The notes beneath the pieces are model-generated. The model was not told the DNA's origin. It ran no database searches and saw only the letters and a list, made by a program, of their open reading frames with translations. The translations under genes and the position numbers were made by a program. Positions 42,254 to 51,464 of a stretch of DNA of 52,036 nt are shown here, piece after piece (within the stretch, counting starts at the first letter, position 1; each line of letters begins with the position of its first letter). This DNA is from GCA-002862325 sp036339295 (GTDB lineage: Bacteria; Planctomycetota; Phycisphaerae; Phycisphaerales; SM1A02): NCBI GenBank assembly GCA_036339295.1, contig JAYZBK010000174.1, positions 1 through 52,036 on the forward strand. Reading direction: 5' to 3'.

Positions 42254-43450
42254 ATGCCGACCAGCTCCACCGCCATCACGGTCCCGCTCCTCGATCTGAA
42301 GGCACAGTTCGCCGCGATCCGCGACGAGATCGAGCCCGCCATCCAGGAAGTGCTCGAGAGCCAGGTCTTCATCGGCGGCCCGAAGGTGGCCGCGCTCGAG
42401 GAGGGGTGCGCGGAGTACCTGGGCATCCCCAACGCCGTCGGCTGTTCCAACGGGTCGGACGCGATCATCCTCGCCCTCGATGCGCTCGGCATCGGACCGG
42501 GCGACGAGGTGATCGTCCCGACGTTCACCTTCTTCTCGACCGCGGGGAGCGTCTCCCGCGTCGGTGCGACGCCGGTCTTCGCGGACATCGACCCGGCGAC
42601 CTACCAGATCGATCCCGCCTCCATCCGGGCGGCGATCTCCGCCCGGCCGCCGGGGGCCGTCAAGGCGATCATCCCGGTCCACCTCTTCGGCCAGGCGTGC
42701 GACCTCGACGCGGTCATGGAGATCGCGGGCGAACACGGCCTTCGCGTGATCGAGGACGCCGCCCAGGCCATCGGGACCGAGGACGTCCACGGTCGCCGGG
42801 TGGGTTCGGTCGGCGACATCGGCACGTACAGCTTCTTCCCGAGCAAGAACCTCGGCGGCTACGGCGACGGCGGCCTCTGTGCGACGAACGATGCCGACCT
42901 GGCGGAACGGATGCTTCGCTTCCGGAACCACGGCATGAAGCCGAAGTACTTCCACCATCACGTCGGACTGAACAGCCGGCTCGATGCGATCCAGGCCGCG
43001 GTGCTCCTGGTGAAGCTCGGTCACCTCGATGCCTGGTCCGCGGCGCGGGCGGCGAACGCCGCTCGATACGACGAGATCTTCGCGGCGGCGGGAGCGGCCT
43101 CGAGCGAGATCTCGCTGGACGAGGGCGGGCTGCCGCTTCGAACGCCCCGCCCGGTCGCGCCGGGTGGTCGCCACATCTACAACCAGTACGTGATCCGGGT
43201 CCCCGCGATGCACCGCGACGCGGTTCGCGCCCGCCTGACCGAGGCGTCCATCGGCACCGAGATCTACTACCCGAAGTGCCTGCATCGCCAGGACTGCTAC
43301 CTCGACCTGGGTTACGGCGAGGGCGTCTTCCCCCACGCGGAGCGGGCCGCGGGCGAGGTGATCGCGATACCGATCTACCCGGAACTGACCGAGGACCAGC
43401 AGGGCCACGTGGCATCCGTGGTGCTCGACGCGGTCCGCGGCATCGGCTGA
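42254..43450 (+). CDS. DegT/DnrJ/EryC1/StrS-type aminotransferase
   Basis: This 398-residue PLP enzyme is of the sugar aminotransferase class, which aminates nucleotide-linked keto-sugars. The cofactor is bound by Lys198 in FFPSKNLGGYGDGG; other family signs are SNGSDAIILALDALGI, VPTFTFFSTA, EDAAQAIGT and FRNHGMKPKY. The C-terminal block RHIYNQYVIR is as in PglE/WecE-like enzymes. It probably supplies an amino sugar for surface glycans, in line with glycosyltransferases at 46305 and elsewhere. It is convergent with the PIG-L gene. Confidence 0.9.
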   Translation: MPTSSTAITVPLLDLKAQFAAIRDEIEPAIQEVLESQVFIGGPKVAALEEGCAEYLGIPNAVGCSNGSDAIILALDALGIGPGDEVIVPTFTFFSTAGSVSRVGATPVFADIDPATYQIDPASIRAAISARPPGAVKAIIPVHLFGQACDLDAVMEIAGEHGLRVIEDAAQAIGTEDVHGRRVGSVGDIGTYSFFPSKNLGGYGDGGLCATNDADLAERMLRFRNHGMKPKYFHHHVGLNSRLDAIQAAVLLVKLGHLDAWSAARAANAARYDEIFAAAGAASSEISLDEGGLPLRTPRPVAPGGRHIYNQYVIRVPAMHRDAVRARLTEASIGTEIYYPKCLHRQDCYLDLGYGEGVFPHAERAAGEVIAIPIYPELTEDQQGHVASVVLDAVRGIG

Positions 43451-43468
43451 GCCGGACCCGACGGGGAA

Positions 43469-44158
43469 TCAGATCAGGGATTCGAGGCTTCGAACACCGA
43501 GGGGCTCGACCACGCTGAACGGCTCGGCGGTCTCCACGCCGATCCTGCTCCCCAGGTACCGGGCCTGGGCATCGAGCCAGTCGACGACGGCTCGATTCCG
43601 CTCGTTGGTGACGAACTGGCTCTCGTAGGCGAGGATCGCCTCCCGCTTGCGATCGTGGAAGCCGGAGGTGTCGACGAGGAACGAGGGGTCGGGGATCGTC
43701 TTGAGGTGCGTGGCGTAGTAGTGCACGAGGCGACTCGGATACCGGGGCTCCCCGGGGATGTTCGTCCGGGTGAGCTTCGCGTCGAACCGGGCGTCCTCCA
43801 CGATGCGGGTGGCCGCCCGATGGTCGGGATGCGCGTCCTCGGGGTGGGGACAGAAGATCCAGTCGATCCGTTCCGTGCGAAGAACGGCGGCGACGGCATG
43901 CCGGCAGGCGACCGAGTGGACCACCTCTCGATTGACGAATCCATGATCTCGACCGAGCAACCGCCGCTCCACGCCGAGGATCGACGCGGCCCGATCCGCT
44001 TCGCGGGCCCGGATCTCCGGCGAGCCGTGGGGCGTGGGCTCTCCGTCGGTCAGGTCGAGGAGGAGGACGCGATGTCCCTCCGACGCGAGCCGGGCGATGG
44101 TGCCGCCCATCGCGAGTTCCTGGTCGTCGGGATGTGGTCCCACCACGAGCACGTTCAT
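43469..44158 (-). CDS. PIG-L/LmbE-type deacetylase (BshB1-like)
   Basis: This 229-residue zinc-dependent N-acetylglucosamine-type deacetylase starts MNVLVVGPHPDDQELAMGG, with the metal-binding PHPDD, and has the second metal site HPDH in EDAHPDHRAATR. The form is like BshB1, which deacetylates GlcNAc-malate in bacillithiol synthesis, but no bshA or bshC was seen here and the neighbouring GT4 is not BshA-like. The start at 44158 shares ATGA with the stop of the large helical protein gene. The substrate may therefore be a glycan made by the linked GT4 enzyme. Confidence 0.85.
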   Translation of the reverse strand: MNVLVVGPHPDDQELAMGGTIARLASEGHRVLLLDLTDGEPTPHGSPEIRAREADRAASILGVERRLLGRDHGFVNREVVHSVACRHAVAAVLRTERIDWIFCPHPEDAHPDHRAATRIVEDARFDAKLTRTNIPGEPRYPSRLVHYYATHLKTIPDPSFLVDTSGFHDRKREAILAYESQFVTNERNRAVVDWLDAQARYLGSRIGVETAEPFSVVEPLGVRSLESLI

Positions 44159-46308
44159 CTGGAGTCCTCCGAACGGGTTGAATCGGTGGTCGATGCGGAC
44201 CACGGGGAATCGATGCGATCGACCAGGTCGTCGCACGCGTCGACGAGCCAGTCCGCGAGCGATCGGGCCGTCTCCGCGTCTCCCCGGAGGCGGGCCGCGG
44301 CCTGCTCCGCGAAGCCTCGGCAGACCGACGCCAGCCGGCGGCGGAGATCGAGGCCCCATGCGTCGGTGTCGGGGGGGATGGCGAGGGACGCGAGGGCGCC
44401 GACGCGGCCTCCACGCGACGATGCCAGGGGGCCTCGGAGTCGCGATGCGAGCACGGAGACGAGGCGGACGGGGGGCGTTCTTCGCTCCAGTCGATCGAGG
44501 TCGCGCACGAGTCGATCCTCGTCTCCCCGAACCGCGGAGGCGACCGCGAGTCGGACCTGGGGTTCGAGGGTCCGCGCGGACCAGGCGATCGCCTCGCGCG
44601 GGACGTACCAGGCTCCCCACCGATTGCAGGTCTCGATCCCGAAGGCGACCTCGTCCCGGTCGGTCGTGATCGCGTCGAGGTCCGACATCGCCCGCAGGAG
44701 GCGATGAAGCAGCGCCATGGAGTCGCGGGCGGGCCCGTCGGATTCGCCGTTGGAGATCTCGTCGACCCACAGGCGCCGCGTCTCCTCGACGAGGCTTCGA
44801 AGATCGGCGACCCGACCCGCCGTCAGGGCCTCGAGGGTCGGATCCGGCAAGCGCAGTCGTCGCTCCCCCGGCAGGACCTGGAAACGATCGAGGTCCTCCG
44901 CGACGCGATCGAGCCTCGATGCCGCCTCGGCCCGTCGATTCTCGTCCCCGAGATCCCGCACCCACGAGCCGATCCACTGGTCGAGCTGGGGGTTGGCCCC
45001 GGGGCGGATGCTGGTCAGCCGGTCGACGAGAACACCCGACCCCGCGAGCCGCGACATGTCGGCCACCGTCGACTCGAGGCTCTTGAGGCCCCCGATCGCG
45101 GCGGGATCGGACACGGCGTCCGGATCGGTCGCGAATCGCTGGAGATCGGCGACCGCGGTGCGGATCACCTTCCGGCGACGGGCCTCGATGCGACGGGCCG
45201 CCGTCCTCAGTCTTCGATCGACCGAGGTCGAATCCAGCGTGCCGGCGGCGAGGAGCAGGTCCGTCACCAGTCGCTGCCGGGCGATGAGCAGTCGCCTGGA
45301 CCGTCGATCCTCGAGCAGGAGGGTCTCGGCCGCCAGGTCGGCGAGGATCTCCGGATCGACGTCCCGTCGCTTCTCGCTTCGACCGAGGACCTGGATCGAT
45401 GCGGCGAGGGCCGAAGCCTCGTCGAGCGATTGCAGGGCCTCGACGGCCTGCTCGGAGGCGGGTCGTTCCGACACGATCCTCACGGCCTGGTCGAGGGTCT
45501 CCTCGAGTCGCCGATGCAGCACGGAGTCTCCTCCGTCCTCGAGCGAGGCGATGCGGCTGGCGATCGTTCGAAGGGTGGCGCGCCGCGGACGGGCGATGTG
45601 CGGGGGAAGCGAGCCGAGCGCCCGGTCGGCTTCGACGAGGCCGGGTCGATCCGGGAGAGGGTCCGGGATCGATCGGACCGAGACGCCGCCGCCGGCCTGC
45701 ACGGCGGCGGCGGAAGGCCAGTGACTTCGCAGCGGGCTTGATTCGACGATCTCGAGCGCGTCCCGGATCGGGGCGAGCACCAGCGCGAGCGTCTCCTCGA
45801 AGGCCTCGGGGGAGTCGGAGGCGCGTCGGCGGAGCTCGTCCAGGCCGATGCGACTGAACGTCGCCAGTCGTCCCAGGGCACGATCGCGTTCGTCGTCCGT
45901 GAGCCGACGAGGAGGAGATCCGATGAACGCCCCGGCGTCCTCGATCGATGCCAGTCGCCGGGCGATGCCGCCGACCGCGTCGCCGAGCCGAAGCGCGGCG
46001 AGACCTTCGATGGCCGAGGTCGGTCCGCCTTCGAGGCCCCGGACCGCCAGCTCGGCCACGATGCGGCGGAGCTGGTTCGTCGCTCGGACCGATTCCGGGG
46101 CGTCTCTCTCGGGTTCGATCCGTTCGAGGGAACGTTCGGCGAGCTCCGCGAGGACCCCGCCCTCGATCGCCGGCATTCGTCCGCCGGAATCGAGATCGAG
46201 GACCTGCGCGTCGACCGGGTCGACGAAGACGGTGCTCGCCACGGCCAGGAACGACACCACGAGCCCGCGCAGCGTCCTCGCTCGTCGTGTGCGGACTGGT
46301 GCCGTCAA
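44155..46308 (-). CDS. Very large secreted alpha-helical protein, function unknown
   Basis: I do not recognise this 717-residue protein. A TTG start at 46308 overlaps the preceding glycosyltransferase stop (TTGA) and gives a signal peptide (RTLRGLVVSFLAVASTVFVD, then cleavage near VDAQ). The mature part is Arg-, Leu-, Ala- and Glu-rich helix throughout, with almost no strands, suggesting stacked helical bundles. It contains no membrane span beyond the signal. It is followed by the PIG-L gene with a 4-nt overlap. Composition and layout recall the helical exported protein at 14169-15911. A long open frame in a different phase over this gene is a shadow. Confidence 0.68.
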   Translation of the reverse strand: MTAPVRTRRARTLRGLVVSFLAVASTVFVDPVDAQVLDLDSGGRMPAIEGGVLAELAERSLERIEPERDAPESVRATNQLRRIVAELAVRGLEGGPTSAIEGLAALRLGDAVGGIARRLASIEDAGAFIGSPPRRLTDDERDRALGRLATFSRIGLDELRRRASDSPEAFEETLALVLAPIRDALEIVESSPLRSHWPSAAAVQAGGGVSVRSIPDPLPDRPGLVEADRALGSLPPHIARPRRATLRTIASRIASLEDGGDSVLHRRLEETLDQAVRIVSERPASEQAVEALQSLDEASALAASIQVLGRSEKRRDVDPEILADLAAETLLLEDRRSRRLLIARQRLVTDLLLAAGTLDSTSVDRRLRTAARRIEARRRKVIRTAVADLQRFATDPDAVSDPAAIGGLKSLESTVADMSRLAGSGVLVDRLTSIRPGANPQLDQWIGSWVRDLGDENRRAEAASRLDRVAEDLDRFQVLPGERRLRLPDPTLEALTAGRVADLRSLVEETRRLWVDEISNGESDGPARDSMALLHRLLRAMSDLDAITTDRDEVAFGIETCNRWGAWYVPREAIAWSARTLEPQVRLAVASAVRGDEDRLVRDLDRLERRTPPVRLVSVLASRLRGPLASSRGGRVGALASLAIPPDTDAWGLDLRRRLASVCRGFAEQAAARLRGDAETARSLADWLVDACDDLVDRIDSPWSASTTDSTRSEDSR

Positions 46309-47474
46309 GGACGGAGCTCCCTGCCTTCGAGCACTCGGCGGTACAGATCGTCGAGCTCGCGGACCATGACGCGATGGTCGAAGGCCTCCACGCATCGCCT
46401 TCTTCCCTCGGCCGCGAGCGACTCACCGTGCCAAGGATCGGTTCGCAGCCGTTCGATGGCGGTTCCAAGGGCTTCGAGATCCCCGGTGGGGACCAGGATC
46501 CCCGTCTCCCCGGGAACACACACCTCCGGCGCGCCATCGATGTCGTAGGCGATCACGGGTCGCTCCGAGAGAAGCCCCTGCACGACCGCCCTCGGCAGTC
46601 CCTCGCGATAGCTCGGGTGCGCCACGACGTCCATCGCGCGAATCCAGCCGGGAATGGTCTCGGGCGGAACCAGGCCCGGGGTGTGGACACGGCCCTCGAG
46701 TCCCATCTCCCGGATCCGCATCTTGAGTCGATCGGACCACCAGCCATCCCCGACCCAGAGGAGGTGGATCCGCGGATCCCGGTGCATCAGGGGCCCGCAG
46801 GCGTCGAGGAGATCGTCGTGCCCCTTCAGCTCGGCCAGCCGAGCGATCGTGCCGACGATGAAGGCGTCCTGCGGAAGACCGAGCCGACGCCGGGCGTCCG
46901 CCCTCGACTCCTCGACGAGGTAGGGATCGATCACCATGCCGCTGCGGATCGTGCGGTACTGGTCCGGCCGGCCGATGCCCTCGGCGAGGGCCTGGTCGCG
47001 CATCGCGTCCGCCACCGTGGCGATGGCGTGGCACCTCCGGGCGGCCCATCGCTCGGATCGGATGTAGATGCGGTTCCGCCACCAGGGAAGGAAGGGATGG
47101 AACGGGAGGCCGTGGATCGTGTGGACGACCGCGGGAACCCCTGCGGACCACGCGGCGGCCCGTCCGATGATGCCCGCCTTCGAGGAGTGGGTGTGGACGA
47201 CGTCGGGGCGCCAGTCCCGGATCAACCGCTCGAGCTCGCGTCGGCATCGGAGGTCCCTCCGGGGGGACAGCTCGCGGACGAGGTCCGGGGTCTCGATCGG
47301 TTCGATGCCTCCATGCGCCTCGACGGCGGGAAGCATGGTGCCTTCGGGGCCCTCGATCGGTCCGAAGACGAGCGACACCTCGTGACCGTCGTCCGACTGG
47401 CCCATGCAGGACAGCACGGTGTTCTCCTGGCTTCCGCCGAGGATCAGCCGGGTCGAGACGTGCATGATCCTCAT
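46305..47474 (-). CDS. Glycosyltransferase family 4
   Basis: This 389-residue GT-B enzyme transfers a sugar from a nucleotide donor. The N-half begins MRIMHVSTRLILGGSQENT and has VVHTHSSKAGIIGR; the C-half has VGTIARLAELKGHDDLLDA, the donor-site block HPSYREGLPRAVVQGLL and PVIAYDIDGAPEVC, then NxTG-like GETGILVPTGD. It is like glycosyltransferases of capsular or O-antigen clusters and not like BshA. The start at 47474 overlaps the truA stop by ATGA, and the stop overlaps the next start by TTGA, so three or more proteins may be made from one translated mRNA. Confidence 0.9.
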   Translation of the reverse strand: MRIMHVSTRLILGGSQENTVLSCMGQSDDGHEVSLVFGPIEGPEGTMLPAVEAHGGIEPIETPDLVRELSPRRDLRCRRELERLIRDWRPDVVHTHSSKAGIIGRAAAWSAGVPAVVHTIHGLPFHPFLPWWRNRIYIRSERWAARRCHAIATVADAMRDQALAEGIGRPDQYRTIRSGMVIDPYLVEESRADARRRLGLPQDAFIVGTIARLAELKGHDDLLDACGPLMHRDPRIHLLWVGDGWWSDRLKMRIREMGLEGRVHTPGLVPPETIPGWIRAMDVVAHPSYREGLPRAVVQGLLSERPVIAYDIDGAPEVCVPGETGILVPTGDLEALGTAIERLRTDPWHGESLAAEGRRRCVEAFDHRVMVRELDDLYRRVLEGRELRP

Positions 47475-48283
47475 GGTCGCCCGAGTCCTTCCACGCTCCC
47501 GTCGGGGAGTTCGCCGGGTCCATGGTGGATCCACCGGAGGCACAGGCCCTCGGGCGGCAGGGTCTGGCCGGCGAGGCGGCGATCCCCGGTCGCGAGGATC
47601 TCGGGAATCCGCTCGGGCGTGGTCCGGCCGCGGCCGACCTCGAGCAGGGTGCCCGCGATGATCCGGACCATGTTGTAGAGGAACCCGTTCCCCACGATCT
47701 CCAGTCGGACGCGGGAGGTCCCGGGGACGCTCACCGCGCAGGCGTGGATCGTCCTGACGGTGTTGTCACGTCCGTGGTGCTTCTGGGCGAGGCCCGCGAC
47801 GTCGTGGGTGCCGACGAGGAGCCCGGCCGCCTCGGACATCGCCTCGACGTCGAGTTCGTAGGGCGTGTGATAGGTCGTTCGCCGCTCGAACAGCGGGGGC
47901 CAGGTCGAGGGTGGGCGGGCGATCGCGAAGTCGTATCGATAGCACTTGCTACGGGCGTCGCCGATCGGATCGAAGCCCTCGTCGACGATGGTGGCCTCCC
48001 GGACCTGCACGTCGTCGGGCAGGCGGCCGGTCAACGCCACCGCGAGTCGTTCGACCGGGAGCTCCTTCTCCGTCGTGAACGCCGCGACCTGCCCGATGGC
48101 GTGGACCCCGGAATCGGTGCGGCTCGCGCCGACGACCGGGACCCGCTCGTGGAACACGGAGAACACCGCGTCCTCGACGACCTTCTGGACCGTGCGGAGC
48201 TCGTCGACGTCCGGGCGGAGCTGGCGCTGCCAGCCGTGGAAGTCGGTGCCGTCGTAGGCGACCAGGATCCGATGCCTCGGCAC
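47471..48283 (-). CDS. truA: tRNA pseudouridine synthase A
   Basis: This 270-residue enzyme makes pseudouridine at tRNA positions 38-40. It has the start RILVAYDGTDFHGWQRQ, the catalytic Asp57 in GASRTDSGVHA, SKCYRYDF and the RNA-contact NGFLYNMVRIIAGTLLEVG. The length is normal. The start is GTG at 48283. It heads a chain of four genes (truA, GT4, helical protein, PIG-L) joined by 4-nt overlaps, which is an unusual partner set for a tRNA enzyme. The upstream AdkA-like gene ends 6 nt before it. Confidence 0.95.
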   Translation of the reverse strand: MPRHRILVAYDGTDFHGWQRQLRPDVDELRTVQKVVEDAVFSVFHERVPVVGASRTDSGVHAIGQVAAFTTEKELPVERLAVALTGRLPDDVQVREATIVDEGFDPIGDARSKCYRYDFAIARPPSTWPPLFERRTTYHTPYELDVEAMSEAAGLLVGTHDVAGLAQKHHGRDNTVRTIHACAVSVPGTSRVRLEIVGNGFLYNMVRIIAGTLLEVGRGRTTPERIPEILATGDRRLAGQTLPPEGLCLRWIHHGPGELPDGSVEGLGRP

Positions 48284-48289
48284 CGCCGG

Positions 48290-49426
48290 TCAGTGCCCGA
48301 AGAGGTTTCTCGAGGCCAGCATCCCCTTCTCCTCGAAGTACGTCATGGCGTCGTCGACGCTCGAGAAGATCTTGGTCGCGGTCTCGGTGATGAAGGGGCT
48401 CGGCGACTTCGACGGCTTCCAGACGACGTACACCTCCTTGGTGTGCTCGAAGGCGTGGTGGAGCTCCCGCTCGACGCCGCTCGAGAGCCCCGGAATGCCG
48501 CCGGGCAGTTCGGGGATGTAGGAGACGATCATGTCGGACTGGTCGACCAGCTTGAAGTCCCGCATGTAGATCTGGCCGTCGACGTCGCCCGCGATGTCGA
48601 GGACCTCCCGCGTCGGGATCCGGACCGGCTCGTCGCCCGCCTGGGCGGAGCCGAACATGTGCTGGGGGATCTCGACGAAGTCGCGTCCCTCGCGGGCCGC
48701 GGCGAGGGCGTTCTCCAGGAGCAGCTTCTCGTCGACGTCACCGGGATCGAAGGCGATGAAGTGCTCGGCGATCTGGGCCCGGAAGCCGTCGATCTCCGCG
48801 AGGACGTCGGGCATGTCCACGACGTGGCTCATGGGGAACGACGGGTAGACCTTCTTCATGTCCGGCCGCGTGACGAGCCGGATGCACGTCTCGAGCGTCG
48901 GCTGGTGACGGCCGCGACTGAGGCTGAAGAAGTTGTTCCGGCAGCCCATCGCCTCGGCCATCAGCTCCGTCGCGAGGATCTCCTCCTCCCGCCAGACCAT
49001 GCAGTCCTTCAGCGTCGCGTCGACGATGTGCTCCTGGTGGAGCCGCTGGTGGACCACCTCCACGTTGTCGACGAGGCAGATGAAGAGCTCGGGGGCGAGG
49101 GCCCGGATCTGGTCGAAGTCGAACGCGCTGAAGAGACCGTGATGCCAGCGGAAGGTCGCATGCGTGTTGACCATGACGTTCCGGTGCTCGTCCACCGGGC
49201 GGGTCGCGGCGATGATGTCCTTGAACGCCGCCCGTCTCAGCGAGTTGAGCCGGCTGATGGGCAGGTCGAGGATCCGACCGGGGCGGACGTCCTGCGCCTC
49301 GGCGTACATCATGTCGCCGACGTGGAAGAGATCGATGGACTCCCCGCGCTCGCCGGAGAGTTCCGCGGCGGCGGAGAGGTAGGGCTTCTTGTCCACGCCG
49401 ATCTGGCCGGTCACGATGGCACGCAT
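48290..49426 (-). CDS. Archaeal adenylate-kinase-like protein fused to deoxyribosyltransferase-like domain
   Basis: This 378-residue protein has no firm family. Its N-half follows archaeal adenylate kinase: a P-loop-like TGQIGVDKK (7-14, with Asp and Lys where Gly and Ser/Thr are expected), then NVMVNTHATFRWHHGLFSAF near residue 83-103 like the archaeal DTHAxIRTPxGYLPG strand, and ELFICLVDNVEVVHQRL. The C-half (from about residue 300) has SDMIVSYIPELPGG, GVERELHHAF and EVYVVWKPS, recalling nucleoside 2-deoxyribosyltransferases. The altered P-loop makes catalysis doubtful. An AGGAG stands 6 nt before the ATG. A nucleotide-binding or sensing role is inferred. Confidence 0.65.
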   Translation of the reverse strand: MRAIVTGQIGVDKKPYLSAAAELSGERGESIDLFHVGDMMYAEAQDVRPGRILDLPISRLNSLRRAAFKDIIAATRPVDEHRNVMVNTHATFRWHHGLFSAFDFDQIRALAPELFICLVDNVEVVHQRLHQEHIVDATLKDCMVWREEEILATELMAEAMGCRNNFFSLSRGRHQPTLETCIRLVTRPDMKKVYPSFPMSHVVDMPDVLAEIDGFRAQIAEHFIAFDPGDVDEKLLLENALAAAREGRDFVEIPQHMFGSAQAGDEPVRIPTREVLDIAGDVDGQIYMRDFKLVDQSDMIVSYIPELPGGIPGLSSGVERELHHAFEHTKEVYVVWKPSKSPSPFITETATKIFSSVDDAMTYFEEKGMLASRNLFGH

Positions 49427-49468
49427 GGGAGACTCCTGGTTGACGGTCCGTCGGACCGGACCCGCATT

Positions 49469-50131
49469 CTACGCCTTCGGCTCCGTCGACCGGTAGTTCC
49501 TCAGCCAGGATGCCTTCGCTCTCGGAGGGGGGCCGCCGCCCTTGCGGCGATGGGCCACGTACCAGTTCCCCAGGGCCGTCAGGGCGATGATCGAGGCGAC
49601 GACGCCCAGGGCCGTGAAGACGACGGTCACCATGCTCTCCCCGGCCAGCCCGCGGCCGATCAGGATGCCGAGGGTCACCTGCAGGGGGGTGGTGATCGCA
49701 CAGCAGACGATCTCCACGGGGATGAACCGTCGCCAGGGCATGTGCATCAGGGCGGCGATCGTCAGGGCCGGCGATCGGGTGCCGGGGATGAATCTCGCGA
49801 AGAACAGGACGCCCGCGCCGCGTCGATCGAACTGGTGCTTGACCTGGAGCAGTCGTCTCGGGTGGACGAACCGGCGGAACCATCGGACCGCGAGAAGGCG
49901 TCGGCCGAACCTGCTGCAGATGCCGAACCAGAGGAAGTCGCCGCAGAGGACGCCCACGTAGGCCGCGATGTAGGTCGACAGGACCGGCATCTCGCCGCGA
50001 CCGACGAAGATGCCGGCCGGGACGTTCACCAGCTCCTCCCCGATCGGAATGCCGAAGCCGGAGGCGAGGAGCAGGGCAATCATCGCCATCCACCCGTAGT
50101 CGCCGAGGATTTGCTCGATGAACTGTTCCAT
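49469..50131 (-). CDS. DedA family membrane protein
   Basis: This 220-residue protein belongs to the DedA/SNARE-associated family of polytopic proteins linked to lipid-carrier recycling and membrane homeostasis. It shows GFGIPIGEELVNVPAG with the family's membrane-embedded acidic pair region (Glu-Glu), GDFLWFGICSRFGRR, and FFARFIPGTRSPAL, the arginine motif FxRFxPGxR, followed by two more hydrophobic segments. The C-terminus is basic. The start at 50131 is chosen to keep the first hydrophobic segment near the N-terminus. It faces glxK divergently over about 97 nt. Confidence 0.86.
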   Translation of the reverse strand: MEQFIEQILGDYGWMAMIALLLASGFGIPIGEELVNVPAGIFVGRGEMPVLSTYIAAYVGVLCGDFLWFGICSRFGRRLLAVRWFRRFVHPRRLLQVKHQFDRRGAGVLFFARFIPGTRSPALTIAALMHMPWRRFIPVEIVCCAITTPLQVTLGILIGRGLAGESMVTVVFTALGVVASIIALTALGNWYVAHRRKGGGPPPRAKASWLRNYRSTEPKA

Positions 50132-50228
50132 GCGATCCCGACGGCGTTCGCTCTTTCCCGAAAACCCGAGTGTAATACGTCCAGTCCGCCGGTCGGCGGC
50201 GATCGACCGCATCGCTTCGGAGTTCCTC

Positions 50229-51443
50229 GTGCCTTCCTCCCGTCCCACGCCACGGATCCTCGTCGCGCCCGACTCGCTCAAGGAGTCGCTCGATGCCGCG
50301 GCCGCGGCCGAGGCGATCGAGCGAGGAGTCCGCATCGCGTGTCCCGAGGCGTCGGTCCGACTCGTTCCGCTCGCCGACGGGGGCGAGGGAACGCTCGATG
50401 CGATGAGTCGGGCGATGCCGGAGATCGAGCTCCGCGACGTCGCGGTCGTCGGTCCACGACCGGACCGGCCGCCGCGTCGCGCCCGCTGGGGCCTCTCGGC
50501 CGACCGACGTCGCGCGATCGTCGAGCTGGCGGAGGCGGCGGGCCTCGCCGGCATGCCGGCGGCGGATCGCGATCCGTGCGAGACCGGCACCCATGGCGTG
50601 GGGGAACTCCTCGAGCACGCTCGTGGGGCTCTCGACACCACCGGATCGGAGTCGGTCGAGATCCTCCTCGCCCTGGGCGGCAGCGCGACCGTCGACGGCG
50701 GCATCGGCCTCGCCCGCGCGATCGGGATCGAGATCCTCGGGCCGTCGGGGCCCGTGGATCGCCCCCTCGTGGGGGCCGACCTCGAGTCGATCGAGGGCGT
50801 CCGGATCGAGCCCGAGCTTCGAGCGAAGTGGGCCGACGTCCGCCTGCGGATCCTGAACGACGTGGGGAACCCGGCCTGGGGTCCGGATGGGGCTGCCCGG
50901 ATCTACGGGCCCCAGAAGGGCGCCGGTCCGATGGCGGTCGAACGCCTCGATCGGGGAATCCGCCACTGGTGCCACGTGCTGGAGTCGACGTTCGGGCTCG
51001 AGCTCGACGGCCCGGGATTCGGTGCCGCCGGCGGAGTCGTGCTCGGGCTCGTTCCCTTGCTCGCCGTGGCCGGCGAGGATGGCGACGCCGTTCTTCGACG
51101 ACACCTCCATTCCGGGTTCGAGCTGGTGTCCGACCTCGTCCGACTCGAGGAGAAGATCGTCGCCGCGGACCTCGTGGTCACCAGCGAAGGCCGTTTGGAC
51201 GGCCAGTCGTTCATGGGCAAGGGGGTCGGGCGACTGCTCGAGCTCGCCGAGTCGCATGGCGTCCCGATCGTGGCGGTGCCGGGATCGGTCGAGGGACTCG
51301 ACGAGCGGCTCGGCCGGAGGTTCGCCGAGGTCGTCTCGCTCGAGGAGACGGTCGGGGTCACCGATGCCCGCCGCCGGCCGGCGGAGGCCATCGCGCTCTC
51401 CGCCGCGGAGGCGGTGGGGCGGTGGTGCGCTCGGCCTGGTTGA
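50229..51443 (+). CDS. glxK: Glycerate kinase (GlxK/GarK family)
   Basis: This 404-residue enzyme phosphorylates glycerate (to 2- or 3-phosphoglycerate; the position depends on the branch). Family marks are VAPDSLKESLDA at the start, PLADGGEGTLDAM, the ALGGSATVDGGIGLARAIG block, GPQKGAGP, GFGAAGGVVLGL and TSEGRLDGQSFMGKG. The GTG at 50229 is preferred because upstream in-frame codons run into the divergent dedA start. It ends 21 nt before the convergent lipoprotein gene. It may feed C2/C3 acid metabolism. Confidence 0.9.
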   Translation: MPSSRPTPRILVAPDSLKESLDAAAAAEAIERGVRIACPEASVRLVPLADGGEGTLDAMSRAMPEIELRDVAVVGPRPDRPPRRARWGLSADRRRAIVELAEAAGLAGMPAADRDPCETGTHGVGELLEHARGALDTTGSESVEILLALGGSATVDGGIGLARAIGIEILGPSGPVDRPLVGADLESIEGVRIEPELRAKWADVRLRILNDVGNPAWGPDGAARIYGPQKGAGPMAVERLDRGIRHWCHVLESTFGLELDGPGFGAAGGVVLGLVPLLAVAGEDGDAVLRRHLHSGFELVSDLVRLEEKIVAADLVVTSEGRLDGQSFMGKGVGRLLELAESHGVPIVAVPGSVEGLDERLGRRFAEVVSLEETVGVTDARRRPAEAIALSAAEAVGRWCARPG

Positions 51444-51464
51444 ATCGGGCGTCGTCTCGACGGA

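Noticed and set aside
43469..46537. Apparent 1022-residue protein ending in the PIG-L deacetylase
   Set aside because: Only the last 229 residues are real. The long upstream part is an Arg/Gly/Pro-rich shadow of the helical secreted protein gene in another frame.
43469..47474. Bacillithiol pathway (bshA with bshB1)
   Set aside because: The deacetylase is BshB1-like, but the GT4 has a GGSQENT start unlike BshA, and no bshC-like gene is present.
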